Shown piece after piece: positions 24,924 through 35,628 of a DNA stretch of 64,000 nucleotides. The number at the start of each line of letters is the position of its first letter. The first letter of the stretch is position 1. Under the pieces are notes generated by a model, which was not told where the DNA came from, ran no database searches, and saw only the letters and a list, made by a program, of their open reading frames with translations. A program made the translations under genes and the position numbers. Source of the stretch: CAZLMW01 sp964560875 (lineage in GTDB: Bacteria > Myxococcota_A > UBA9042); the NCBI GenBank assembly GCA_964560875.1, contig CAZLMW010000018.1:23424-87423 (forward strand). The letters are read 5' to 3'.

Positions 24924-24925
24924 CT

Positions 24926-25927
24926 CTATCGTTTCAGATGTTCGCGGCACCATCGGGCGTTGGCGCGGGCGGCTCGCGGGTTCTGGCCCTTCTTCGCCGC
25001 CTTGTCGAAGTGGACCGCGGCGGCCCGATATTTGCCGGCGCGAGCCAGGAGCACGGCGCGCACATACGTCGCTGGATACGTCGCGTCGTCGGCCGCAAGG
25101 GTGTCGAGCAGCTGCAGCTTGCGGGACGACGACAAACCGGTGTGAGCTTCGATCCGATAGGCGAGCAACAAGCGCAGGCTCTCGGTGGCGATCGCGGGCC
25201 TTGGCGGGGGCACCCGTCGTGCGAATCCGAGGATTCGTAGTTGGATGAGGCTCTGGATCACGAGCGTGCAAGCCGGATCGACCCGCTGACCGCGCACACA
25301 GGAGTCGAGGCCCGCGCGACCGATCGCCCTGGCGCTCCCCGGAGCAGCCGATTCGATCTCAGCCACCGCTGCAACCGGGGTCGCCGCCTGCGCCAAAGCC
25401 GCGAGTGTGGTGCCGTTGGAGACGGCGAAGACAAGGCCCGCTTCAACCTTGGAACCGACATGGCGCGCCAACAAGAGCGCCAGCGCCTCGAGCGCTTCGT
25501 TGCCGTACGCAAGCGCATAACCGCGCACCAACTCTTCGATCTCCGCCAGCCTCCGACGTGCCCGCGGGCTCGCCTTGGCGCCCTCGACCCCAAGCTGCTT
25601 TTCGAGTGTGAAGTAGCCGGGCAGCCGAATCGCGATCGCCGCCGCGAGTTTCTTGGCCGCGGGGGATGTCGCCGCGCCCTTGTTCAAAAGCGCCTGACGT
25701 CGCACCTGCAGGCGCTGCAATGCCGCCGGTGAAGGTCGCCACGAGTCGAGGCGCAGCGAAGGTTTGCGCACGGGTTTGAGCGGAGTGGGGTTCAAGACCG
25801 TCCACACGGCGAGCGCGCCCATGATCACAAGGATGGTGGCGACAAGGCCCCGCGGCGGCACGAGAACGGGCTGGACCGGGCCGTCTTCGGACAGCGGCTG
25901 GTCGTCAACTGCGGGGGAATCGGTCAA
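24926..25927 (-). CDS. Single-pass membrane protein of unknown function
   Basis: About 333 residues. One membrane helix near residues 30-50 (GLVATILVIMGALAVWTVL), then a long helical Ala/Arg/Leu-rich domain with TPR-like pairs near the C-terminus (YVRAVLLARAGKYRAAAVHF). I chose a TTG at 25927 because it overlaps the upstream TlpA-like stop as TTGA, a junction type used elsewhere in the window; an ATG at 25981 would lie inside the neighbouring gene. It is the last gene of a five-gene envelope operon and is followed at once by a strong terminator. No family recognised. Confidence 0.7.
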   Translation of the reverse strand: MTDSPAVDDQPLSEDGPVQPVLVPPRGLVATILVIMGALAVWTVLNPTPLKPVRKPSLRLDSWRPSPAALQRLQVRRQALLNKGAATSPAAKKLAAAIAIRLPGYFTLEKQLGVEGAKASPRARRRLAEIEELVRGYALAYGNEALEALALLLARHVGSKVEAGLVFAVSNGTTLAALAQAATPVAAVAEIESAAPGSARAIGRAGLDSCVRGQRVDPACTLVIQSLIQLRILGFARRVPPPRPAIATESLRLLLAYRIEAHTGLSSSRKLQLLDTLAADDATYPATYVRAVLLARAGKYRAAAVHFDKAAKKGQNPRAARANARWCREHLKR

Positions 25928-26592
25928 CGAACTGCCCGTGCAAGTCGCCGCACAGAGCGCTCGATGTTGCGGTCGGTCCACGTCTGTTCGCCGACGAATC
26001 GCGCGATGATCTGGCCATCGGCGATGACATAGGTCTCCGGCAGCTTCCGCGTGCCAACGAGCGTTCGCATCATCGCGTCTTCACGCCCTTCCTGGCCTTG
26101 CGGATCCCGCGCCCAGACGATCGGCGATGGCATCGTGGCACCGAGCTTCTCGGCAAGGACACGGGTCTGCGTCTTCCAGTCATCGTCGTAGGAAACCGCC
26201 AGCACGCGCACGCCATCGCTATGAAGCCGGCCGGCCAGCAAGTGCAGCGACGCGAGCTCGTCCAGACAAGGCGGACACCACGTAGCCCAGAAGTTGAGCA
26301 GAACCACCTGTTTGCCCTTGAGCAAGCTCGCGACCGGCTGCTGCAATTGGCCGTTCTTGCTCTGCGGATGCGCCTGCAGCGGGACGTCGTAGCCGGGCTT
26401 CCACGGGCGGCTTTGGATCTCGGCCCCTGCAGCTTCCAGCGCTCCCATCGCGCCTTCGATCCCCTCGCCTGCGGTCGCGGCGTTGTAGACACGCCAGCCG
26501 ATCGCGCCACCACAAAGCACGACGGCGAGCGCGACAACCAGCAGCTGCCGTCCGCGCGTCGTCCCAGGGGCTCTTGCGGCGATCGCGGTCAC
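25924..26592 (-). CDS. TlpA/ResA-like thiol:disulfide redoxin, membrane-anchored
   Basis: A 222-residue protein with an N-terminal membrane anchor (residues 16-32) and a thioredoxin-like domain. The motif FWATWCPPC has Cys 106 and Cys 109. The cis-Pro region (RKLPETYVIADGQIIARFVG) is present. It should reduce or exchange disulfides in the periplasm, as in cytochrome c maturation or envelope protein repair. The GTG at 26592 is supported by GGAG eight bases upstream and begins after the rhomboid stop at 26631. The frame is open further upstream but overlaps rhomboid coding sequence. Its stop overlaps the TTG of the next gene. Confidence 0.88.
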   Translation of the reverse strand: MTAIAARAPGTTRGRQLLVVALAVVLCGGAIGWRVYNAATAGEGIEGAMGALEAAGAEIQSRPWKPGYDVPLQAHPQSKNGQLQQPVASLLKGKQVVLLNFWATWCPPCLDELASLHLLAGRLHSDGVRVLAVSYDDDWKTQTRVLAEKLGATMPSPIVWARDPQGQEGREDAMMRTLVGTRKLPETYVIADGQIIARFVGEQTWTDRNIERSVRRLARAVR

Positions 26593-26630
26593 GTGTCGGG
26601 CTCCATCCGCGGCGAAGGTACGCGCTTGGA

Positions 26631-27881
26631 TCAGGGTTGTGTCGCCGAGATTCCAGGCGGATCCGGGCGGCTGATGGTGGCTTGCCCGCGCGGTGGCAGC
26701 AAGGGTGTCAATGCGCGCTTGTACGTCGGATGCAGCGCTTGAGGAGCCGCGATGATGTACAGCCACTGTTGCGCGATCGGGTACAGCATCACGCCGGCCT
26801 GCCGCCACGTCCATTCGCCGGATTGGTTCGCCGTTCGCATCGCCTTGAAGTCACCATCGTCTTGCGTGAGCAGCCGGTTGCGCCGGCCGATCAAGAGCAC
26901 GCCCCCAAGCGGCAAACGGTGGCATGCAATCCGCTCGGAACGCAGCGCCCAGGCCAGACCGGTCAACTCGCCATCACAACGCCCTTCGCGCCAGACTCCG
27001 CTTCCGTAGCTTGCGGGCACCCGGAACGTGACGTTGTCGACCTGCACGACCTGTGGATTGACCACGTCGATCTGGATCGGTTCGTCGATCAAGGGAAACG
27101 CTGTGACGCCCGCCACCATCACCGCGCCGAATAGCGCTGCGCCACCGATCACGACCCACATCGCATCGCGGCTCCGACCCGGCGCACGCGGGACCAACAG
27201 CTCGCCGCCAGCGTCGCGCAACGAGATCACCAGCCGATAGGCGACGGCTGTGCCGGTCAAAGCGCCGAAGACGTGCGCCCAGCCGTCGGTTTGGCTGCTT
27301 GCGACGCCGGTGGACGCGATCCATTGCATGATGAGCGCGGCGCCGATAACGGCCGCGGGTATCGCGATCAACGTCTGACGCAGCGGCTTGCTGAGCTTCC
27401 GTCGCAGCCGCCATCCAACTGCCAGCAGCGCGCCTACGAGTCCGAAAACAGCGCCGGAAGCGCCCACGGAGACGGTCTGGCCAGAGACCACTGTTCCAAC
27501 GACGCCACCGAGGGCTGCCGTGGCGTAGATCAGCCAAAGCCGCAGGCCGCCGAATGTTGCCTCGACGTACCGCCCAACCAGCACAAGGCCGATCGCGTTG
27601 ACCATCAGGTGTGGCCACGATTGATGCAGCCAAGTGCCCGTGAACACGCGCCACCACTGGCCTTGCAGGATCTTGTCGGGGATCACACCCGCCGCGAGCA
27701 TGACCTGCAGCGCCCCACCGTCGACGCTCTTGGCGCCCAGTACGAGCGTCGACGCACCCACCGCCACCAGCACCGCAGCCAGCAGCCACGACCAGCGAGG
27801 CGGCCTGCGAAGGGCGGTCCGCAGGCGCAGTTGGAATGCCAGAAAGCGCGCGGCGTCATCCGCGTCCGGCGATCGGTTCAT
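26631..27881 (-). CDS. Rhomboid-family intramembrane serine protease
   Basis: A 416-residue multi-pass membrane protein. Rhomboid features: HLMVN (His 91, Asn 95) in the early helix, catalytic Ser 142 in VGASGAVFG, and catalytic His 203 in GWAHVFGALTG. It cleaves membrane-spanning substrates in the inner membrane. After the six-helix core (about 30-215) comes another helix and a soluble C-terminal domain of about 150 residues (PIQIDVVNPQVVQVDNVTFR) absent from minimal rhomboids, likely periplasmic. The ATG overlaps the stop of the upstream lipoprotein gene (ATGA). Coupling with a lipoprotein and a TlpA-like redoxin suggests envelope quality control (inference). Confidence 0.9.
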   Translation of the reverse strand: MNRSPDADDAARFLAFQLRLRTALRRPPRWSWLLAAVLVAVGASTLVLGAKSVDGGALQVMLAAGVIPDKILQGQWWRVFTGTWLHQSWPHLMVNAIGLVLVGRYVEATFGGLRLWLIYATAALGGVVGTVVSGQTVSVGASGAVFGLVGALLAVGWRLRRKLSKPLRQTLIAIPAAVIGAALIMQWIASTGVASSQTDGWAHVFGALTGTAVAYRLVISLRDAGGELLVPRAPGRSRDAMWVVIGGAALFGAVMVAGVTAFPLIDEPIQIDVVNPQVVQVDNVTFRVPASYGSGVWREGRCDGELTGLAWALRSERIACHRLPLGGVLLIGRRNRLLTQDDGDFKAMRTANQSGEWTWRQAGVMLYPIAQQWLYIIAAPQALHPTYKRALTPLLPPRGQATISRPDPPGISATQP

Positions 27882-28555
27882 GGGCCCCGCGGGAAGAGTC
27901 GGCCGAACGCTTCGAGTACGTCGGTGTGCTCGCGGTACGTCGTCCGCATCTTCTCGAGCCGCTCCTGGATCGCGCCCATGCGCTTTTCGAAGTCTGGCCG
28001 CACTTCCGCGGGGATATCCTGGTCGTAACCGGCCGATCGCAGCCGCGCCTTGATGTCGCTCGCGGACTTGAACACACGCTGAATGCGGTCGGCGTTCTTG
28101 TCGCGGTACTTGTCGAGCGCCTTGGCCGCTTTCTCGGGCGTCTTCGCGTATGTTTCGAGCAGATCGACGCCCTCTTCGAGCAACGCGCAGGTCTGCTCGA
28201 TCGTGTTCTTGACGTCCTGCAGGGTCTTGCTGTCCAGCTGCATCTGCGGGTTGCCGTAGTAGACGCCGCCCGACTTGGCGTCGACGCTCCGGTACTTTTC
28301 GGGGGGCGCGATCGGCTTGCCGCTGGCTACATGCTCGCTCGGCGTGCTTGTCACATTGCCGGTGGTGGGCTGCGTGGCGGCAATCTTGGCCGCTTTGGCT
28401 TTCGCGGCCTGGGCGACAGCGGTGACTGGCTGCGCCCCATGGTTGGCGGACGGCGCTGTTGCAGGGGCCGGTTTGCGGCGGCTGCAGCCGAAGGCGACAA
28501 CGACAAGAGCGACACCCAAAAAGGCGACAGTGACGCGGCTGGCGTGGTTCAACAT
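27878..28555 (-). CDS. Small helical lipoprotein
   Basis: A 225-residue protein with a lipoprotein signal (MLNHASRVTVAFLGVALVVV then AFGC). Residues about 30-90 are a flexible Ala/Pro/Thr/Lys linker and 100-225 a charged helical, possibly coiled-coil domain (KNTIEQTCALLEEGVDLLET, DFEKRMGAIQERLEKMRTTY). The ATG at 28555 has a GAGGAG Shine-Dalgarno sequence six bases upstream. The stop overlaps the rhomboid start by four bases. Function unknown; it could be a partner or substrate of the rhomboid protease. Confidence 0.8.
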   Translation of the reverse strand: MLNHASRVTVAFLGVALVVVAFGCSRRKPAPATAPSANHGAQPVTAVAQAAKAKAAKIAATQPTTGNVTSTPSEHVASGKPIAPPEKYRSVDAKSGGVYYGNPQMQLDSKTLQDVKNTIEQTCALLEEGVDLLETYAKTPEKAAKALDKYRDKNADRIQRVFKSASDIKARLRSAGYDQDIPAEVRPDFEKRMGAIQERLEKMRTTYREHTDVLEAFGRLFPRGP

Positions 28556-28589
28556 GGAATTCTCCTCGACCCCCGTGCGGGACGGCCGG

Positions 28590-29468
28590 CTACAGGGCTT
28601 GGAGGATCGTACGCACCCACGTCGCGCGCTTGTGATTAGGGTACTTGGTCAGAAACGCCTTGTAGACCTTGCGGGCGCGCGACTGCTGCCCGGTCTGCTG
28701 GTACAGCGTCCCGAGCATCAACATGGCGGGCGCGTGGGTCCCGGCGCGTCGCAGCACATTTTCGGCCTTCTTCAGCTGTTGGGCGTCGAAATATGCCTGA
28801 CCCAGCTTGGTCAGCGTGCGCTTGCTGGGGCGCATCTTGTGGCTGGCGGCGAGGCTGGAGATCGCGGCGCTGTATTTGCCCTGTCGGAGCTGCTGATCGC
28901 CGAGGTGATACAGGTCCGTCGCGTCCAAGCCGGGCGGTGGTGAGGCCCCAGCGGGCGGAGCGGGCATCGGTGGCGGCGGCGACGGGCGGCGGGAGGCCTT
29001 GGGCGGACGGCTACGCCTGGCGACCGACGCTCGTTTCGTCGCGGTCTTGCTGCGTGGACGCTTTCGAGTCGCCGGCCGGCGCGTCGGCGCCTTCTTGCGG
29101 GGTTCGCCGGCACGAGGCGGCTTGGGCGGTGGTGGCGCGGCAGCGGGCGCTGAGTCAGCGGCGGTTTGGGGCGTGTCCGGTTTGGCGGCAGGGGGCGGGC
29201 TGGCGTCTACCTGGTCGGTCCCGTGCGCACCGACGGCGGCGAGATCCTGTTGTGCAGCTGGCGGGACGTCCGGCGTTGCGGCGGCAGGTAGGTCGGACCG
29301 TTGGCTGGGCAGCGGCGATGGATCAGCGAGCAGCTTGTCGATGTGCGTGGCGAGCCCGACCGGCGGTAGCTCTTCGTCCGCCTCATCGGAGCACGCGCCA
29401 AGCAGCGCCACGAGGGCGACGGACGCCGCACCTATGAAACCGACAGAAACTGCGAAGCCATCGCGCAT
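28590..29468 (-). CDS. TPR lipoprotein with long Pro/Arg-rich linker
   Basis: A 292-residue protein: lipoprotein signal with LLGAC lipobox, then about 150 residues of Pro/Ala/Arg/Lys low complexity (KKAPTRRPATRKRPRSKTAT), then two or three TPR-like repeats (LYHLGDQQLRQGKYSAAISS, LTKLGQAYFDAQQLKKAENV). The basic linker could cross or bind the peptidoglycan layer, placing the TPR domain away from the membrane (inference). It is the first gene of the operon running to 24926; the pyrophosphatase gene lies 95 bp upstream on the same strand with a hairpin between. Confidence 0.8.
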   Translation of the reverse strand: MRDGFAVSVGFIGAASVALVALLGACSDEADEELPPVGLATHIDKLLADPSPLPSQRSDLPAAATPDVPPAAQQDLAAVGAHGTDQVDASPPPAAKPDTPQTAADSAPAAAPPPPKPPRAGEPRKKAPTRRPATRKRPRSKTATKRASVARRSRPPKASRRPSPPPPMPAPPAGASPPPGLDATDLYHLGDQQLRQGKYSAAISSLAASHKMRPSKRTLTKLGQAYFDAQQLKKAENVLRRAGTHAPAMLMLGTLYQQTGQQSRARKVYKAFLTKYPNHKRATWVRTILQAL

Positions 29469-29511
29469 GGCGTCCGAGTATGCCGCCGCGGCGACCGTGC
29501 TCCAAGCCCGT

Positions 29512-29528
29512 GCCGCAAACAGTGCGGC
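29512..29528 (-). terminator. Hairpin between pyrophosphatase gene and lipoprotein operon
   Basis: GCCGCA (29512-29517) and TGCGGC (29523-29528) form a perfect 6-bp stem with a five-base loop, 35 bp after the pyrophosphatase stop. No T-tract is present on the minus strand, so it could attenuate rather than end transcription. Confidence 0.35.
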
Positions 29529-29563
29529 GACTGGCGTGGATTCAGTCCGACCGTGGATGCTGG

Positions 29564-31666
<2,103 letters not shown>

Positions 31667-31781
31667 GTGGCTTGTCCTTGTCGCGGCCGGCTCGGTCGGC
31701 TCTCGGGAACCGACCCCGTCGAAGCGCGATTTCTATAACAATTTCAATAAGTTGTACGGTCCCCGTTGGATCGGGGGCGCA

Positions 31782-31809
31782 ATCATAGCGGAAACGATGC
31801 TGACGTCAA
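31782..31809 (-). promoter_or_regulatory. Sigma70-type promoter of the pyrophosphatase gene
   Basis: On the minus strand TTGACG (-35) is followed after 16 bp by TATGAT (-10). Transcription would start near 31775, giving a leader of about 110 nt before the ATG at 31666. The leader can form at least one hairpin (GGTCGG pairing with CCGACC around a ten-base loop) and a smaller CCCC/GGGG one. Confidence 0.7.
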
Positions 31810-31852
31810 CCGGCAGCGGCTAGACAATGGCGATCACAGTGTTCTCTAGCGC

Positions 31853-33100
31853 TCAGCGCCACAGAAACGGCTGTTTTCCGGCGCTCACTTCGCGCACCGT
31901 CAGCGCAAACCAGAGCGTGGGTGCAGCCGCAGGTGTAGCCGGGAAGTCAGGCGCCCAGCTCGTCGAATAGAGCAGCGGTCCGCCGGCGATACATGCCAGC
32001 TGTGCCACCTCGGAAACGAACGCTCGAGCCCTTTGCTTTCGCCCGAGCCGATGATCGGCAAGCGCCCGGGCGATGGAGCCCTCGACAAACCAGACGTTGG
32101 GGCCCTTTTGATAGGGTTTGTAGCCGCGCCACCCGCCGTCGTTGACGCCATGAACCCGATCGACCCACGCCAATGCTGACACTGCGCGCTTATTGGCGCC
32201 CCGCGAGACATCGAAGAGCGCGGTCCACGTACCCGCTGCGTCGAGCGCGCTGATCCGATCGTGTCCCGTCGGCTGCAACCCCTGGGCGTAGCGTCCTTCG
32301 TCCTGCAGGTAGAGGCGCGCTGCGATCAACGTGGCGAGCGCGGCCGGGTCGGTCCGGGTCTGGAAACCAGCGTGCCGCAGAGCCTTGAACGCGAAGTAGG
32401 CGTCGACGTTGTGTTCGGTGGAAGACCAATCGGCGACGTATCCGGGCTCGAAGGACTTGCCCCCGTCGATCCAGCGCCCGCTGCCGCCGCGCAGCAGTCC
32501 GGTCTTGGCGTCTACCTGCCGATCCAGCCACTTGGCTCCGCGCACCGTTGGACCGGCGAATCTGTCGTCATCGAACGCCTCGGCATACATCGCAAAGGCG
32601 TAGGTGACCCACGCGACCGCGCCGGTTCGCACGTATCCGGCGTTGTAGAAGCTGCCGTGCCGCACGTCGAACGAGAAACCCCAAGCGCCGTCGAGTCTCT
32701 GTAGCGCGGCGAGGGTCGCGAGGATCTCGGCGGCGTCTTCCTGGTTGCCGTTGGCCGTATGCCACAGGGCGTACAGCGCGTTGTCATAGGTATAGCTGCG
32801 CCACTTCAACCGCTCAAAGCCGTTGGGTGCCCCGTCGAACTTACCGGGGAAGGGAAAGGTGATCACCGCGCGGGCGTCCGGTCCGGCGTCCCTGGGCGTG
32901 AATGTGACGCTTTTTCTGCCGGCGCCGACGTCGTACATCGGGCGCGACTTGAACGAAACGACGCGCAGGGCCGCCACAGCGCGCTTGGCTTCAGCGACGG
33001 GATCGGGCCGCGCGCAACGGGCCTTGTCGGTGGGCGAGACGACCGGGGCTGCGCAACCAAGGACCGCGACCGTCGTAACGACCGCCACGGAGCGGATCAC
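31853..33100 (-). CDS. Lipoprotein with alpha/alpha-toroid-like domain, polysaccharide locus
   Basis: A 415-residue lipoprotein (VAVLGCAAP; lipobox VLGC). The body has repeated helical hairpins with aromatic/Gly motifs (YDNALYALWHTANGNQEDAA, VAWVTYAFAMYAEAFDD, TEHNVDAYFAFKALRHAG, GPNVWFVEGSIARALADH) resembling (alpha/alpha)6 toroids of glycoside hydrolases and polysaccharide lyases. A role in trimming or modifying the polymer made by the neighbouring synthase is inferred. Acidic residues are present (EHNVDAY), but I cannot assign catalysis. The GTG at 33100 overlaps the synthase stop as GTGA and places the signal peptide at the N-terminus; a longer frame to 33208 would lie inside the synthase gene. 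Last of four coupled genes. Confidence 0.75.
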   Translation of the reverse strand: MIRSVAVVTTVAVLGCAAPVVSPTDKARCARPDPVAEAKRAVAALRVVSFKSRPMYDVGAGRKSVTFTPRDAGPDARAVITFPFPGKFDGAPNGFERLKWRSYTYDNALYALWHTANGNQEDAAEILATLAALQRLDGAWGFSFDVRHGSFYNAGYVRTGAVAWVTYAFAMYAEAFDDDRFAGPTVRGAKWLDRQVDAKTGLLRGGSGRWIDGGKSFEPGYVADWSSTEHNVDAYFAFKALRHAGFQTRTDPAALATLIAARLYLQDEGRYAQGLQPTGHDRISALDAAGTWTALFDVSRGANKRAVSALAWVDRVHGVNDGGWRGYKPYQKGPNVWFVEGSIARALADHRLGRKQRARAFVSEVAQLACIAGGPLLYSTSWAPDFPATPAAAPTLWFALTVREVSAGKQPFLWR

Positions 33101-35601
33101 TTGAAGGGCTCGCCGGCGCTTGCCTTGATGATGCGGTCGACCAGCGGCGCATAGACTTCCCATGTCAGCCGCGTGTCGTCTGGCATCAGGTGCATACGCG
33201 CCATCCATTCACGCAGTGTTGTCACACCCGCCATCCACGCCGGCCCGAGCGAGTGACCGCTATCGGAGAAGTCGCCGGCCATGTAGACGCGGGTGAGCTC
33301 GTCGTCGTGAACAACCGCGGGGAAGCGATCGGGGATGCCAAACGCCTGCAGCAGGCGGGCTCCGGACTCCTCGAAGTCAATTCTGAACTCGGCGCGTACT
33401 TCGTGTTGGTTGACCGCCTGCACAATGTCGAACCAGAATTCATACGGGATCTTGCGGTCGCCGGAGCGCAGGTAGATGGGCGGGTCGGCCAGCTCGATAC
33501 CTTCGCGCATCGCGACCACGCGCCCGTCTTCGTGCACGAACAGCAGTCCGGGGCCTTCCAAGTCCCACTTGCGCTTGAATTCGAGCTCCCAGCGCCTCCG
33601 CACCCAGTCGGCGATCTCGCGGTAGTCCGAGAAATCGTGGAGGTGACGCGCGGCCCAGCCTGTCCAGGAGACGCCGAGCATCCGCTCGAGTCTTTTGCGG
33701 GCGCCGGCGCTCGTCGGGCTACCGAGGCAGTTAAATTCGCCCACCAACCTGCCGCCGCCGCGCACGAAACGCTCGATGGCGGCCGCCTCGTCGTTGTTGA
33801 TGCCGCCGTAGATGCGGTCGGATAGCTCGAGGTGCTCCACCTGGTTGCGCGGACTGATGTAGTCGCCTGTGTACACACCGTAGGCATCCGCGATGTAGAG
33901 CAGCTTGTGGTTGCGCAGGTGCTCGTCGTTGATGTCGACCGCTTGTCCGGCGCGCGGGTCGTAGCCCACGTAATCGCGCTGAACACTCCACAGCAGGCGG
34001 CCCTCTGGCGGCTGCACCTTGTGGTATGAAAGCAGCCACATCAGCCGCTTATGTTCGCGGTAGTTCTGGAACGGAACCGTCTTGTCCATGACCACAACGC
34101 TGGTCTGCGGTCGCTCCTTGAGAAGCCACGCCAGCGGCATCGCAGCCATGACGGCGATGAGCACGGTCACGATGACCGGAATGAACAGACGGGCACCTTC
34201 ATAGGTTCGCGCCTCTTCTCGGAAGCCCGACCGCACCATGCGGCCCCATTGGCGGCTGCCCAGCAGGTGATTGATCATGCCGCGGATACGGTAAAACAGG
34301 ACCATCTGCCGATAGCCGAAGTTCTCCATCAGCGCGATGAAGATGAGCCTGCCCATGTCGCCGCGGGCCCGGAAAAACGACAGCGATAGCTCTTCGAGCA
34401 AGATCCCGCCCAGCGACAACAGGAAGCCGGACAGCAGCGCCATGATCCCGAACAGGGACGCGAAGAAGGGTTCGAGCATGCCGCCGAGCAGGGTCAGCAG
34501 CAGGTAGATGTAGCCGAAGAATTCAATCAGCGGTCCGATCAGCTCGAACAGCCAGAAAAACGGCATGACAAACAGCCCGATCGCGCCGTAGCGGGGGTTG
34601 AGCGTCATGCGTTTGTGGCGCCACAGCGTGTCGACGAGGCCGCGTTGCCATCGATCGCGCTGGTTGCCGAGGATCTTCACGCTTTCGGGGGCCTCGGTGA
34701 ACGAGACGGGGTCGGGCAAGTGGCGAATTGCACGGGCCTGCAGCCACTTGGGCACGTCGTGGCGGAGGCGGGCGACCAGCTCCATGTCCTCGCCAACCGT
34801 GTCGGTCGCATAGCCGCCGGCTTTGACGATCGCGGCGCGCCGGAAGAGACCGAAGGCACCAGAAACGATGAGGTTTCCGCCGAGCGCGTCCCAGCCGAGG
34901 CGGCCGACCAGGAAAGCGCGCATGTACTCGACGACCTGGAAGCGGGCGAGCCATTTGCGGGGCAGGCCGACCTCGACGACGTTGCCGCGTTCGATTTTGC
35001 AGCCGTTGGCGAGACAGAGCGTGCCGCCGACACCGACGACGTCGAGATCGCTCAGGAACGGGCGGACAAGGCGCAGCAGGGCGTCGGGAATGATCAGCGT
35101 ATCGGCGTCGATCGCGCAGACGAGCGGGAATCGCGCGGTGTTGACGGCGCAGTTGAGCGCGTCGGCCTTGCCGCCGTTTTCCTTGTCGATGACGACCAGG
35201 CGGCGGTTGACGGCGGAACGATAGGCGGCCCGGATCGGGCGATGTTGCAGGTCGCGACGCAGGTCGATCGGCACCGATTCGAGGGCAAATGCCGTGCGGA
35301 GACGAGCCAGGGTTTCGTCCGATGAGCCGTCGTTGACGACCACAACCTCGTGCTGCGGGTAGCGCAGGTTCAGCAGGGCGCGGACGGATGCGACAACGGT
35401 CTTCTCTTCGTTGTAGGCCGGCACGATGATCGAGATGGGCAGGGTTGCGCGGCCGCGGAGGCTCACGCTTTCGGGCGAGCTGCCTTCGAGCTCGCGACGC
35501 ACGCGGATCACGCCGACGATCGCCGCCGCGAACATAGCGATATACCCCGCCGTCAAGACGATGAAGTAGACCAGCACAAACCAGTTGAGAAAACTGACCA
35601 T
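33097..35601 (-). CDS. Processive GT2 polysaccharide synthase with C-terminal extra domain
   Basis: An 834-residue inner-membrane protein. One N-terminal helix is followed by a family 2 glycosyltransferase domain (about 50-290): IIVPAYNEEKTVVASVRAL, VVVNDGSSDE, CAIDADTLI, and GNQRDRWQRG, the QxxRW motif of processive synthases such as BcsA and PgaC. Three to five membrane segments follow (about 310-480). After the last helix, about 330 residues form a soluble domain with a Rossmann-like part (HKLLYIADAYGVYTGDYISP, VRGGGRLVGEFNCLGSPTS) like class I amidotransferase-type (non-catalytic) sensor domains, likely periplasmic. It should polymerise and export an exopolysaccharide; the sugar is unknown. 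It is preceded by a HEAT protein gene and overlaps the lipoprotein gene. Confidence 0.85.
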   Translation of the reverse strand: MVSFLNWFVLVYFIVLTAGYIAMFAAAIVGVIRVRRELEGSSPESVSLRGRATLPISIIVPAYNEEKTVVASVRALLNLRYPQHEVVVVNDGSSDETLARLRTAFALESVPIDLRRDLQHRPIRAAYRSAVNRRLVVIDKENGGKADALNCAVNTARFPLVCAIDADTLIIPDALLRLVRPFLSDLDVVGVGGTLCLANGCKIERGNVVEVGLPRKWLARFQVVEYMRAFLVGRLGWDALGGNLIVSGAFGLFRRAAIVKAGGYATDTVGEDMELVARLRHDVPKWLQARAIRHLPDPVSFTEAPESVKILGNQRDRWQRGLVDTLWRHKRMTLNPRYGAIGLFVMPFFWLFELIGPLIEFFGYIYLLLTLLGGMLEPFFASLFGIMALLSGFLLSLGGILLEELSLSFFRARGDMGRLIFIALMENFGYRQMVLFYRIRGMINHLLGSRQWGRMVRSGFREEARTYEGARLFIPVIVTVLIAVMAAMPLAWLLKERPQTSVVVMDKTVPFQNYREHKRLMWLLSYHKVQPPEGRLLWSVQRDYVGYDPRAGQAVDINDEHLRNHKLLYIADAYGVYTGDYISPRNQVEHLELSDRIYGGINNDEAAAIERFVRGGGRLVGEFNCLGSPTSAGARKRLERMLGVSWTGWAARHLHDFSDYREIADWVRRRWELEFKRKWDLEGPGLLFVHEDGRVVAMREGIELADPPIYLRSGDRKIPYEFWFDIVQAVNQHEVRAEFRIDFEESGARLLQAFGIPDRFPAVVHDDELTRVYMAGDFSDSGHSLGPAWMAGVTTLREWMARMHLMPDDTRLTWEVYAPLVDRIIKASAGEPFK

Positions 35602-35628
35602 GCGTGTTGCGTGTCGTCCTTGCGGCTG

